From the NCBI RefSeq assembly GCF_030816915.1, contig NZ_JAUSYN010000002.1:4353501-4417500 (forward strand): a DNA stretch of 64,000 nucleotides, read 5' to 3'. The notes below the pieces were generated by a model. The model did not search any database and was not told the origin of the DNA. It saw only the letters and a list, made by a program, of their open reading frames with translations. Source of the DNA: Streptomyces sp. B3I8 (GTDB taxonomy: Bacteria > Actinomycetota > Actinomycetes > Streptomycetales > Streptomycetaceae). The position numbers and the translations under genes were made by a program. Positions 1 through 8,684 of this stretch are shown here, in pieces. Every line of letters begins with the position of its first letter. Positions within the stretch are counted from its first letter, which is position 1.

Positions 1-89
1 GGCCGGTTCGGTTCCCGGTGGACTGTTGTTAACTTCGCGTTGATTCCTGGTTGGGCCATTCCTGGGAATCGCTTCCTAGCGTCTACGAC

Positions 90-1514
90 GTGCCAGCAAG
101 CGAATCCAAGCCCCCGCGCATCGCCGTTCTGGCGGACTCCGACACCCGCTGGAAATGGGGTGCGCTGACCGCCGGACGGATCGCGCCGGGCGCCTCCATG
201 GAAGCGGGGCCGCGCGGGACCGTGCAAGCCGGGCCGCTCGGGGCGGCGTCGGACGGGACGCGCGAGTCGGCGCCGGAGGGGACCGCCCCCGCGCTCGACG
301 GTTTCCTGCTGCGCGGCCGGGCCACGCCCACACCGCGCCAGCTCGCCGAGGTCGGCGTCCACGCCGACTCCCTGCGCGAAGTCACCGCCGTCGAGTTCCT
401 GCGTGCCATGGCGCGCGAGGAGTACGACATCGTCGTGCTCGCCCTCGTCGGCGGTGGGGTGCAGGCGATGCTGCACGGCCTCAAGAGGGTCTGGGAGGGC
501 CGCGGCCGCCGCCCCGTGGTCGTCACCGGCTACGTCGGCGTCGTCTACGAGAAGCTCGCCGACGGCCTGCTGCTGCGGCACGGCGCGGACCTCGTCCTCG
601 CCAACTCCCGCCAGGACGCGGAACGTTTCCGCGCGGTGTACGAGGGGGTCGGCGCCGACGCCTCGGCGGTCACGGAGGTGGCGCTGCCGTTCCTCGGCGG
701 CGCGGCCTACACCGGCGCGCCCGAGCCGTCCGCGGAGCAGGGGGGCAGGCCCTACACGGTCGTCTTCGCCGCCCAGCCCTCCGTGCCGGCCGGCCGCAGG
801 GAGCGCACGTACCTGCTCGACCGCCTGGTGCGGCACGCCCGGCAGCACCCCGAGCGCGAGGTGCTGCTCAAGCTGCGCTCCCGGCCCGGCGAGCACACCA
901 CGCACATCGAGGAACTGCCCTACCAGAAGCTCGCCCAGCGGATCGACCTGCCGCCCAACCTCCGCCTCGTCTACGGACACATGGGGGAGGTCCTGGACCG
1001 CACCGACCTGCTGGTCACGGTCAGCTCGACGGCCGCGCTCGAATCGCTGCACCGCCGCATCCCGACCGTGGTCCTCACCGACCTCGGGGTGCGCGAGGTG
1101 CTCGGAAACCACCACTTCACCGGCTCCGGCTGCCTCGCCTCCTGGGACCAGCTCGACGCCGGGCACCGTCCGGAGCCCGACGCGGCCTGGGTCGCCCGGC
1201 AGGGCGTCGCGGCCGACGGCTCGTACGCCACCGCCTTCGACGCCGCCCGGGAGCGGATCGCGAAGCTGCTGGGCCGGCCCGGCGGGCTGCCCCCGCTGAC
1301 CCCGTACTACACGCCCGTGACGGCGCCCGGCTATCTGCCCGGCATCCTCGCCCGCCACCACCTCGGCCCGGACGGCAGCCCGCTGCCGGGCGCGCCCGCC
1401 GCCGACCGCGAGCCGGGCCCGGTCCGGGAGATCGTGCGCCGCGCGGCGCGCGGTGCCTACCGGCACGGGGTGCAGCGGGTCGCCCCGGTGATCCGCCGGA
1501 TGGGGGAGCTGTGA
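90..1514 (+). CDS. DUF6716-type putative glycosyltransferase, cell-surface polymer
   Basis: Predicted GT-B-like protein of about 474 residues. The recognisable part begins at PRIAVLADSDTRWKWG, and a C-terminal nucleotide-sugar-type segment contains VSSTAALESLHRRIPTVV, the Ser-Ser/His region seen in capsule and polysialic acid transferases. It directly precedes the CMP-nonulosonate synthetase and NeuB genes, so it probably moves or polymerises a nonulosonic acid into a wall or capsular polymer; that role is inferred from context. I prefer GTG at 90 because conserved sequence starts just after it. An in-frame TTG at 51 would add 13 residues, and neither start has a strong ribosome binding site. 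The stop is 41 nt before the next ATG. Confidence 0.75.
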   Translation: MPASESKPPRIAVLADSDTRWKWGALTAGRIAPGASMEAGPRGTVQAGPLGAASDGTRESAPEGTAPALDGFLLRGRATPTPRQLAEVGVHADSLREVTAVEFLRAMAREEYDIVVLALVGGGVQAMLHGLKRVWEGRGRRPVVVTGYVGVVYEKLADGLLLRHGADLVLANSRQDAERFRAVYEGVGADASAVTEVALPFLGGAAYTGAPEPSAEQGGRPYTVVFAAQPSVPAGRRERTYLLDRLVRHARQHPEREVLLKLRSRPGEHTTHIEELPYQKLAQRIDLPPNLRLVYGHMGEVLDRTDLLVTVSSTAALESLHRRIPTVVLTDLGVREVLGNHHFTGSGCLASWDQLDAGHRPEPDAAWVARQGVAADGSYATAFDAARERIAKLLGRPGGLPPLTPYYTPVTAPGYLPGILARHHLGPDGSPLPGAPAADREPGPVREIVRRAARGAYRHGVQRVAPVIRRMGEL

Positions 1515-1555
1515 GCGACGCCGCCCCGATCGACGCACGCCAAGGAGCAGAACCC

Positions 1556-2812
1556 ATGACCCACCCGGACACCGGCGCGATGCGCCGGGTGCTCGCCGTG
1601 ATCCCCGCGCGCGGCGGCTCCAAGGGGGTGCCCGCGAAGAACCTCGCCCCGGTCGGCGGGGTACCGCTGGTGGCCCGCGCGGTGCGCGAGTGCCGTGCCA
1701 GCCGCCTGGTGACCGACGTCGTCGTCTCCACCGACGACCACGCGATCGCCGCCGTCGCCCGCGAGGCCGGCGCCGAGGTCGTGCTGCGGCCCGCCGCGAT
1801 CGCCGGCGACACCGCCACCTCCGAGGCCGCCGTGCGACACGCGATGGACGCGCACGAGGCCCTGCACGGGGCGCCCGTCGACGTCGTCCTGCTCGTGCAG
1901 TGCACCAGCCCCTTCCTCGTCCGCGAGGACATCGACGGGGTGGCCGGCGCGGTCGTCGGGAAGGGCGCCGACACGGCGGTGACCGTGGCCCCCTTCCACG
2001 GCTTCGTCTGGCGGGACGGCGATCCCGCCGCACCCGCCGGCCCCGACGCCCCCGAGGCGGGCGGCGGCCACGGCGTCAACCACGACAAGTCCTACCGCCC
2101 GCGCCGCCAGGACCGTCCCCAGGACCTGCTGGAGACCGGCGCCGCCTACGCGATGGACGCGGCCGGCTTCCGCGTCCACGGGCACCGCTTCTTCGGCCGC
2201 ACGGACCTCGTGCGCACCGACCCGGCCCGGGTCCTGGAGATCGACGACCCGCACGACCTCGCCCGCGCCCGCGCCCTCGCGCCCCTCTTCGACGCGGACA
2301 GGCCCGGCGCCCTCCCGACCGCCGCCGACATCGACGCGGTCGTACTCGACTTCGACGGCACCCAGACCGACGACCACGTGCTGATCGACTCCGACGGACG
2401 GGAGTTCGTCTCCGTGCACCGCGGGGACGGCCTCGGCATCGCGGCCCTGCGCCGCAGCGGCCTGAGGCTGCTGATCCTGTCCACGGAACAGAACCCGGTC
2501 GTCGCCGCCCGGGCCCGGAAGCTCAAGCTCCCGGTGCTGCACGGCATCGACCGGAAGGACCTCGCGCTGAAGCAGTGGTGCGAGGAGCAGGGCATCGCGC
2601 CCGAGCGCGTGCTCTACGTCGGCAACGACGTCAACGACCTCCCGTGCTTCGCCCTCGTGGGCTGGCCCGTGGCGGTCGCGAGCGCCCACGACGTCGTGCG
2701 CGGCGCCGCACGCGCGGTCACCACCGTCCCCGGCGGCGACGGCGCGATCCGGGAGATCGCCGGCTGGATCCTCGGCCCCTCCCTCGATTCCCCCGCCCCC
2801 CTCACCAAGTAA
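1556..2812 (+). CDS. neuA: CMP-nonulosonate synthetase fused to KdsC-type HAD phosphatase
   Basis: Two-domain protein of 418 residues. The N-terminal half (about 1-240) is an acylneuraminate cytidylyltransferase with the nucleotide-binding motif IPARGGSKGVPAKNL, which activates a nonulosonic acid with CTP. The C-terminal half (about 260-415) is a KdsC/KDN-9-phosphate-phosphatase-like HAD domain with DFDGTQTDD (motif I) and GNDVNDLPC (motif III). The fusion implies a pathway through a 9-phosphorylated intermediate. ATG 1556 is preceded by AAGGAG at 8 nt. An in-frame GTG at 1511 overlaps the upstream stop but its purine tract is too close. The gene is 12 nt upstream of neuB and probably cotranscribed. 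Sugar specificity (Kdn or Neu5Ac) is inferred, not visible directly. Confidence 0.88.
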   Translation: MTHPDTGAMRRVLAVIPARGGSKGVPAKNLAPVGGVPLVARAVRECRASRLVTDVVVSTDDHAIAAVAREAGAEVVLRPAAIAGDTATSEAAVRHAMDAHEALHGAPVDVVLLVQCTSPFLVREDIDGVAGAVVGKGADTAVTVAPFHGFVWRDGDPAAPAGPDAPEAGGGHGVNHDKSYRPRRQDRPQDLLETGAAYAMDAAGFRVHGHRFFGRTDLVRTDPARVLEIDDPHDLARARALAPLFDADRPGALPTAADIDAVVLDFDGTQTDDHVLIDSDGREFVSVHRGDGLGIAALRRSGLRLLILSTEQNPVVAARARKLKLPVLHGIDRKDLALKQWCEEQGIAPERVLYVGNDVNDLPCFALVGWPVAVASAHDVVRGAARAVTTVPGGDGAIREIAGWILGPSLDSPAPLTK

Positions 2813-2824
2813 GGAAACCCCCTC

Positions 2825-3763
2825 ATGAGCACGCACTCCCGCATCCGCACGTTCGGTGACCGCGAGGCCGGCCCCGGCCGCCCCGTCTACATCACCGGCG
2901 AGATCGGCATCAACCACAACGGCGAGCTCGACAACGCCTTCAAGCTGATCGACGCGGCCGCCGAGGCCGGCTGCGACGCGGTCAAGTTCCAGAAGCGCAC
3001 CCCCGAGATCTGCACCCCGCGCGACCAGTGGGACATCGAGCGCGACACCCCCTGGGGCCGGATGACGTACATCGACTACCGCCACCGCGTCGAGTTCGGC
3101 GAGGACGAGTACGGGCAGATCGACGCGTACTGCAAGGAGAAGGGGATCGCCTGGTTCGCCTCCCCGTGGGACCCCGAGGCCGTCGCCTTCCTGGAGAAGT
3201 TCGACGTCCCCGCCCACAAGGTGGCCTCCGCCTCCCTGACCGACGACGAGCTGCTGCGCGAACTGCGCGCCACCGGCCGCACGATCATCCTCTCCACCGG
3301 CATGTCGACGCCGAAGCAGATCCGGCACGCGGTCGAGGTCCTGGGCAGCGACAACATCCTGCTCTGCCACGCCACCTCGACCTACCCGGCCAAGGCCGAG
3401 GAGCTCAACCTGCGCGTCATCAACACCCTCCAGGCCGAGTACCCGAACGTCCCGATCGGCTACTCCGGCCACGAGACGGGCCTGCAGACCACGCTGGCCG
3501 CGGTCGCGCTCGGCGCCGCGTTCGTCGAGCGGCACATCACCCTCGACCGCGCGATGTGGGGCTCCGACCAGGCCGCCTCCGTCGAGCCGCAGGGCCTGCA
3601 GCGGCTGGTCCGCGACATCCGCACCATCGAGGCCTCCCTCGGCGACGGCGTGAAGAAGGTCTACGACTCCGAGCTCGGCCCGATGAAGAAGCTGCGCCGC
3701 GTCCCCGGTGTCGTCGCGGAGGCGGAGATCGCCGCGGCGGCGGGCGAGCCGGTCGCGGTCTGA
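2825..3763 (+). CDS. neuB: NeuB-family nonulosonic acid synthase (TIM barrel only)
   Basis: Condenses phosphoenolpyruvate with a mannose-type sugar to give a nonulosonic acid. The N terminus carries ITGEIGINHNGELDNA and the barrel has CDAVKFQKR and GYSGHE, all typical of NeuB. The protein has 312 residues and ends about 25 residues after MKKLRRVPGV, where characterised NeuB proteins continue into a C-terminal SAF (antifreeze-like) domain; that domain is absent. In characterised NeuB the SAF domain supplies an arginine that contacts the N-acetyl group of ManNAc, so its loss fits a non-acetylated substrate and a Kdn product (inference). ATG 2825 follows AAGGAAA. Third gene of the operon. Confidence 0.88.
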   Translation: MSTHSRIRTFGDREAGPGRPVYITGEIGINHNGELDNAFKLIDAAAEAGCDAVKFQKRTPEICTPRDQWDIERDTPWGRMTYIDYRHRVEFGEDEYGQIDAYCKEKGIAWFASPWDPEAVAFLEKFDVPAHKVASASLTDDELLRELRATGRTIILSTGMSTPKQIRHAVEVLGSDNILLCHATSTYPAKAEELNLRVINTLQAEYPNVPIGYSGHETGLQTTLAAVALGAAFVERHITLDRAMWGSDQAASVEPQGLQRLVRDIRTIEASLGDGVKKVYDSELGPMKKLRRVPGVVAEAEIAAAAGEPVAV

Positions 3764-3788
3764 CCCGGGACGGGACGGTCGTACGCCG

Positions 3789-4898
3789 ATGAGACCCCGC
3801 GCCGGATCACCCGGCCCCGGACCCGAACTCGACCCCGGCACCCTCGCCTTCGTCGAGAGCCCGGTGCAGCTGCTGAACGTCCTGGAGTGGGCGTACGCGC
3901 TCGACCCGGACGCGCGGCGGCCGCCCGGCGCGGGCCTCACCCTCGTCGTCCTGTCCCCCACGGACCCGATGACCCGCGGTCAGCTGCGCCGCATGGCCGA
4001 ACTGGCCCGCGAGGAGGGCCACGACGTCCGCTGGGAGGAGGCACGCGGCGGCACCCTCGCCCCCTTCCGGACGGTCGGCGGCCTGACCTCCCTGCTGCGC
4101 CGGGCGCGACGGGTGGTCATGGGCGACCCGTTCTCCCGCTACGTCCAGCTCCTGCTGTCCCTGACGAAGGCGCGCGAGCTGGTCGTGGTGGACGACGGCA
4201 CGGCCACGATGGAGTTCGTCACCCAACTCGCCCAGGGCGAACGCCTGGTGCGCTGGCACCGCAAGGGCGGCCGGCCGGGCCCGCGGGACCTGCTGTTCGC
4301 CCCGGTGTCCTCCTCGGCCCGCCGCCGGCTGACCCCGACGCCCGACCGCACGGTCGAGATCTTCTCCTCCATGCCGATCGAGGAGATCCCCGACGGCGTC
4401 ACGGTCACCGCGAACGACTTCACCTGGACGCGCGCCCGCTTCGGCCCCCCGCGCGTCTCCAGGGGGGCGGACCTGGTCGGCACCTCGCTGGTGGAGACGG
4501 GCGTGGTCGACGCCGACCACTACCTGGAAGCGGTCCGCACCCTGGCCAGGACCCACGGCGCGACCCGCTACTTCGCCCACCGCCGCGAGAGCACGGAGAA
4601 ACTCCACCGCCTGGCGGTGGAGACCGGCCTGGAGATCGTCCGCCCCGACCTCCCCCTGGAACTCATAGCCCGCCGCGGCCCCATCGGCCGCACCATCCTC
4701 AGCTTCCCCTCGACGGTCGTCCACACCCTCCCCCTGGCCCTGGCCGGCACGGAGGTCCGCGTCGCGGTCTGCGACATCGACCCCGACTGGCTCACCACCA
4801 GGGCCTCCCCCCGCGCCCAGAACTTCCTGACCGGCGTCACGAACACGGCGAGGGGCATCCACCGGCTGCCGGGGGCGTCGGCGGCGGTGGCGGGGTAG
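3789..4898 (+). CDS. Polysialyltransferase-family-like protein
   Basis: About 369 residues resembling the bacterial alpha-2,8-polysialyltransferase (GT52-like) family: ESPVQLLNVLEW near the N terminus, VVVDDGTATMEF in the middle, and SFPSTVVHTLPLAL near the C terminus, which matches the conserved HP/SS region. It lies 25 nt after the NeuB-type gene, so the likely job is transfer of the CMP-activated nonulosonic acid to a surface polymer. A related S. coelicolor region has been linked, as I recall, to a Kdn-based teichulosonic acid of the cell wall. ATG 3789 is chosen over upstream in-frame codons, which fall inside neuB. The ribosome binding site is weak. Confidence 0.72.
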   Translation: MRPRAGSPGPGPELDPGTLAFVESPVQLLNVLEWAYALDPDARRPPGAGLTLVVLSPTDPMTRGQLRRMAELAREEGHDVRWEEARGGTLAPFRTVGGLTSLLRRARRVVMGDPFSRYVQLLLSLTKARELVVVDDGTATMEFVTQLAQGERLVRWHRKGGRPGPRDLLFAPVSSSARRRLTPTPDRTVEIFSSMPIEEIPDGVTVTANDFTWTRARFGPPRVSRGADLVGTSLVETGVVDADHYLEAVRTLARTHGATRYFAHRRESTEKLHRLAVETGLEIVRPDLPLELIARRGPIGRTILSFPSTVVHTLPLALAGTEVRVAVCDIDPDWLTTRASPRAQNFLTGVTNTARGIHRLPGASAAVAG

Positions 4899-5315
4899 AG
4901 GGAGGCGCGGGTCGGTCGGACCTCGATGACGGTGACGCGGTCACCGCACAGAGCGGTGCGGTCCCCGGGATCCGGGGTGAGCACGGTGACCGGCCCGGGG
5001 GCGGCGAGCGCGGTCGCGCCGAGCATGGCGTCGACGGCGTACTCGTGGCCGTGCGGACCGGCGTCGGCCAGGAGCGCGCCGGCGTGCCGGGCGATCTGCT
5101 CGGTGACCGGTCCGACGACGATGCGGGAGAGGGTCCACTCCAGTGCCGGACGGTTGATCCGGGGGTGGACCACCTCCACGAGGGTCGCCGCGGACGTGAC
5201 CACACGCAGGTCGTCGGCGCGGGCCAGGGCGAGCCACGCGGTCACCGCACGATCGCGCGGCACGGCCCTGGACGCTGTTCCACCACACGAGCTCGATCGC
5301 CGCCCCACCGGTCAC
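4899..5315 (-). pseudogene. Decayed VapC-like PIN-domain gene
   Basis: The minus strand encodes a PIN-like sequence with VVTSAATLVEVVHPRINRP, ADAGPHGHEYAVDAMLGATA and VTVLTPDPGDRTALCG, the usual middle and C-terminal parts of VapC-type ribonucleases. The first strand with its catalytic Asp is not in this frame. A plausible N terminus (GAAIELVWWNSVQGRA) is in another frame, so an indel near 5255-5270 is implied. The frame also has no stop at the expected end and runs antisense into the preceding gene until 4568. No antitoxin gene is evident upstream. A divergent but intact gene cannot be excluded. Confidence 0.5.
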
Positions 5316-5684
5316 CCGCCAGGACGCCCGGACACCGCCGAACCGCGGCCGTGGTGGGTGTCCGACCGGACCGTGTCGAGCTGCGGAACGGGACCGACCG
5401 CGCGGTCGGAGGACTGTCCGTCGGGCGAGCTGCTGTGGTTCGAGGTGTGAGGCGGTGCGTGAGAGCGGCGTCGGGCCGTGGCATTCGTGCGGACGGCGGT
5501 GTGGCCGACATCACAAGGGCGGGTGCATGCCCCGACTCGGCCGACAAGTCCGGGCAGTTTACCCAGCCATGAAGGTCGTCATGCGGCGTGTCCGCGGCAT
5601 TTTTTCGCCCGACGGCCTGAACTTTGTTGATCACGGGTTAGTCGTGCCCCCGATCGGCCTACCCTTCAAAGGGTGAACCATGTG
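5316..5684. other. Intergenic region, nothing coding recognised
   Basis: Slightly lower GC than its neighbours. Short open frames on both strands lack coding character or recognisable motifs. The last 20 bases contain AAAGGGTG at 5668-5675, the likely ribosome binding site of the downstream amidohydrolase. Confidence 0.5.
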
Positions 5685-6911
5685 ATGTCCCCAGAGTCCG
5701 AGGCCGACATCCCGGGGAACGCTGTGCTCCCCGGCGCGCTGCCCGCCGCCCTGCACGCCGAACTCGTGGCCTTCCGCCGCGATCTGCACATGCACCCCGA
5801 GCTCGGCAACCAGGAGTTCCGTACGACCGCCGCGATCAAGGCCCGGCTCGAGAAGGCGGGGCTCGCGCCACGTGTCCTCGACAGCGGGACCGGGCTCGTC
5901 TGCGACATCGGTGAGACCGGGGAACGGGCCGGCGGCCCGATCCTCGCCCTGCGCGCCGACATCGACGCGCTGCCCATCCCGGACACCAAGGCCGACTGCG
6001 CCTACCGCTCCACCGTCCCCGACCGCGCCCACGCCTGCGGCCACGACGTGCACACCACCGTCGTCCTCGGCACCGCGCTCGTGCTCGCCGGGATGCACCG
6101 CGAGGGCCGGCTGCCGCGCGGCGTACGGATGATCTTCCAGCCCGCGGAGGAGGTGCTGCCCGGCGGCGCCTCCGACGTCATCGCCTCCGGTGCCCTCGAC
6201 GGCGTCGGCCGCATCATCGCCGTGCACTGCGACCCGAAGGTCGACGCCGGCCGCATCGGCCTGCGCTACGGGGCCATCACCTCCGCCTGCGACCGCGTCG
6301 AGATCGCCCTCGACGGCCCCGGCGGCCACACCGCGCGCCCGCACCAGACCACCGACCTCGTCACCGCCGTCGCCCGCGTCGCCCTCGACGTGCCCGCGCT
6401 GGTGCGCAACCGGGTCGACGCCCGCAGCGGGCTCTCCGTCACCTGGGGCCGCATCGAGTCCGGCCACGCCCCCAACGTCATCCCCCAGCACGCCGAGCTC
6501 TCCGGAACCGTACGGTGCCTGGACCTCGACGCCTGGCGGATCGCGCCCGACGTCGTGCACGCCGCGGTCGACGAGATCGCGAACATGTACCGTGCCAAGT
6601 CCGAGATCAACTACATCCGGGGCGTCCCGCCGGTCGTCAACGACCCCGTCGTCGCCGAACTGCTGCGCGACGCGATGACCGCCCGGCGCGGCGCCGACTC
6701 CGTCGAGGACACCTCGCAGAGCCTCGGCGGCGAGGACTTCTCCTGGTACCTGGAGCACGTGCCGGGCGCGATGGCCCGCCTCGGCGTGCGCCGGCCCGGT
6801 GACCTGACCGCCCGCGACCTGCACCAGGGCGACTTCGACGCGGACGAGCACGCCATCACCGTCGGCGTGGAGATGTTCACCGCGGCGGCGCTGCTGCACC
6901 CGGACCACTGA
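5685..6911 (+). CDS. M20-family amidohydrolase / metallopeptidase
   Basis: Zinc-dependent hydrolase of about 408 residues related to N-acyl-amino-acid and hippurate amidohydrolases. Visible motifs in order: DLHMHPELGNQEF, ALRADIDALPI, ACGHDVHTT (metal ligands), FQPAEEVLPGG (catalytic Glu), the dimerisation-domain GPGGHTARPHQ, and LGGEDFSWYLEHVPG near the C terminus. ATG 5685 (or GTG 5682) is favoured because AAAGGG lies 8-11 nt upstream; the in-frame GTG at 5673 overlaps that site. It is monocistronic with respect to the BMP gene, whose operator lies about 200 bp downstream. The substrate cannot be told from sequence. Confidence 0.88.
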   Translation: MSPESEADIPGNAVLPGALPAALHAELVAFRRDLHMHPELGNQEFRTTAAIKARLEKAGLAPRVLDSGTGLVCDIGETGERAGGPILALRADIDALPIPDTKADCAYRSTVPDRAHACGHDVHTTVVLGTALVLAGMHREGRLPRGVRMIFQPAEEVLPGGASDVIASGALDGVGRIIAVHCDPKVDAGRIGLRYGAITSACDRVEIALDGPGGHTARPHQTTDLVTAVARVALDVPALVRNRVDARSGLSVTWGRIESGHAPNVIPQHAELSGTVRCLDLDAWRIAPDVVHAAVDEIANMYRAKSEINYIRGVPPVVNDPVVAELLRDAMTARRGADSVEDTSQSLGGEDFSWYLEHVPGAMARLGVRRPGDLTARDLHQGDFDADEHAITVGVEMFTAAALLHPDH

Positions 6912-6925
6912 CGTCCCGGGACCAT

Positions 6926-7031
6926 CGACGGTTCCTACTCGATCGGCGGTTCCGACCCGACCGGCGGTTCCGACCCGACCGGCGGTTCCGACCCGATCGG
7001 CGGTTCCGACACGACCGACGGTTCCGGCCGG
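6926..7031. repeat. 18-bp tandem repeat, about six copies
   Basis: Five full units and a partial one of CGGCGGTTCCGACCCGAC with one to five changes per unit begin 15 bp after the amidohydrolase stop. The two central units (6944-6961 and 6962-6979) are identical. The unit is a multiple of three, so the array could once have been coding, but no gene frame uses it now. Confidence 0.85.
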
Positions 7032-7116
7032 ACGTCCTCCCGTCCGGCCGGGCCCGCGCCGTCGAACGGCGGCACGAATCGGTAACGGCCGCGCAGTACC
7101 CCGTTCCCCCCTACTT

Positions 7117-7128
7117 CTACGCGCGTTA
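7117..7128. promoter_or_regulatory. Nucleoside-regulon palindrome upstream of BMP gene 1
   Basis: CTACGCGCGTTA, a variant of the palindrome CTACGCGCGTAG found six times in this window upstream of nucleoside genes. Its right edge overlaps a probable -10 box (TACTGT, 7127-7132), which would place a bound repressor on the promoter. The same TTA-ending variant, in inverted orientation, precedes the second BMP gene. Confidence 0.7.
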
Positions 7129-7212
7129 CTGTGCGCGCGAATCGCCGCCGCAGCAGCGGCGCGTTCGACGGAGCCGACCGGCCACGGGTGCCGGGAACGA
7201 AGGGTGCTTGTC

Positions 7213-8298
7213 GTGCGTTCGATCTCCCCCAGAACCAGGTTCTCCCGCGCCGCGGTGGCCGTCGCCGTCGTCGCCCTCGCGGCCGCCGGGTGCGGCAAGT
7301 CCAGCAGCGAGGCCGACAGCGCCGACAACGGCTCGGACAAGGGCTCCTCCGGCGGCTACTCCGGCAAGGGCATCGGCCTCGCGTACGACATCGGCGGCAA
7401 GGGCGACCAGTCCTTCAACGACGCCGCGTACGCCGGTTTCGCCAAGGCGGAGAAGGAGTTCAAGATCGGCGGGCGGGACATCGAGCCGCAGGACGGCGAG
7501 TCCGACGCCGACAAGATCCAGCGCCTGACCACGCTCGCGAAGGCCGGCTACAACCCGATCATCGGCGTCGGCTACTCCTACGCCCCCGCGGTCAAGGAGG
7601 TCGCCGCGAAGTACCCGAAGGTCACCTTCGGAATGATCGACGACGAGACGATCAAGGCGAAGAACGTCGTCGACCTGGTCTTCAGCGCCGAGCAGTCCTC
7701 CTACCTCGCCGGTGTCGCGGCGGCCAAGGCCAGCAAGAAGGACCACATCGGTTTCATCGGCGGCGTCGACATCCCGCTCATCCACTCGTTCGAGGCAGGC
7801 TTCGACCAGGGCGCCAAGTCCGTCGACCCGAAGATCAGGATCGAGTCGCAGTATCTGACGGAGACCGCGGCCGAGGGCGGCTTCTCCAGCCCCGACAAGG
7901 GCCAGAGCGCGGCGGACGGCCAGCTCGACGCGGGCGCGGACGTGATCTACCACGCGGCCGGCCTCTCCGGGCAGGGCGTGATCAAGTCCGCGGCCGCGCA
8001 CAAGGCGTGGGCGATCGGCGTCGACTCCGACCAGTACAAGCAGTCGGCGCTGGCGAAGGACAAGGACTTCATCCTCGGCTCCGCGCTGAAGAACGTCGGC
8101 GGCGCGGTCTACGAGCTGGTCAAGTCGGTGCACGCGGGCAAGCCGCTGAGCGGTGTCGTCGTCGGCGACCTCAAGTCCGGCGGCGTCGGCTTCGCGGACT
8201 CCAACCCGAAGTACCGTGCGATGAAGGACGTCGTCGCGGCGGTCGAGAAGGCGAAGCAGGACGTCATCGCCGGCAAGGTCACGGTGGCGACGAAGTAG
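7213..8298 (+). CDS. BMP-family nucleoside-binding lipoprotein (copy 1)
   Basis: Extracytoplasmic solute-binding lipoprotein of about 361 residues with a signal peptide and lipobox LAAAGC, then the BMP/PnrA domain (DIGGKGDQSFNDAAYAGF, FIGGVDIPLIHSFEAGFDQG). Characterised family members bind nucleosides for ABC import, and the ABC operon at 12.5-16.6 kb is the obvious partner. It is closely related to the lipoprotein at 17.1-18.2 kb. GTG 7213 is preferred over GTG 7204 because AGGG lies 8 nt upstream of it. The regulon palindrome sits about 85 bp before the start. An ECF sigma gene follows on the same strand after 386 bp. Confidence 0.88.
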   Translation: MRSISPRTRFSRAAVAVAVVALAAAGCGKSSSEADSADNGSDKGSSGGYSGKGIGLAYDIGGKGDQSFNDAAYAGFAKAEKEFKIGGRDIEPQDGESDADKIQRLTTLAKAGYNPIIGVGYSYAPAVKEVAAKYPKVTFGMIDDETIKAKNVVDLVFSAEQSSYLAGVAAAKASKKDHIGFIGGVDIPLIHSFEAGFDQGAKSVDPKIRIESQYLTETAAEGGFSSPDKGQSAADGQLDAGADVIYHAAGLSGQGVIKSAAAHKAWAIGVDSDQYKQSALAKDKDFILGSALKNVGGAVYELVKSVHAGKPLSGVVVGDLKSGGVGFADSNPKYRAMKDVVAAVEKAKQDVIAGKVTVATK

Positions 8299-8684
8299 GC
8301 CCCACCCGGTGAGGGGCGCGGGTCCGTACTGGACATGCGGCTCCGCCGCGTGGGCACGAGTGGTTCGCGGTTCTGTCGAGCATGACGGCGGCCAGGGCCG
8401 CCCCTGAAGGGACGCGGGGAGCCGCGCGGGCGACCACGACGCACCCGCACCCGCCGACGATCCCCCTGCCCCGAGTTCCGAGGCGCCCCCGCCCCTGCGG
8501 GGCTTGAGGGGCTCCGCCCCATCCCCGGAGCCTCTCGACGGGAAGGGCGGGGGCGGCGCGGGCGATCAAGCCCTGACCAGCCCTTTCCCACGTCCGGGAC
8601 GCGATTGTCAGTCCCCTCCGGTAGCTTCCGAAGTGCGGGGGGCCACAGCGCCCGTACACGCACACGGCCACAGGGGTGGGTGGA
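8299..8684. other. Intergenic region with dispersed Streptomyces repeat
   Basis: No gene recognised. Positions 8408-8440 match a short repeat (core AGGGaCGCGGGGaGCcGCGCGG) that recurs in other gaps of this window. Around 8495-8520 lies GGGGCTTGAGGGGCTCCGCC, another common intergenic type. AGGGG at 8672-8676 is the ribosome binding site of the sigma factor gene. Confidence 0.55.

Noticed and set aside
1457..3961. Very long open frame on the minus strand opposite the nonulosonate genes
   Set aside because: Composition mirrors the G/C-rich third positions of the plus-strand genes, and no protein motif is seen. It is a shadow frame typical of high-GC DNA.
4926..5450. Plus-strand gene opposite the PIN remnant
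   Set aside because: No motif is recognisable; the minus strand retains PIN-domain similarity, so the plus frame is a shadow.
5242..5634. Minus-strand gene of about 130 codons upstream of the PIN remnant, as antitoxin
   Set aside because: Composition is not protein-like, there is no ribbon-helix-helix or AbrB pattern, and the reading overlaps the PIN remnant start.
6926..7031. CRISPR array
   Set aside because: The repeats are contiguous 18-bp units with no spacers and no cas genes nearby.
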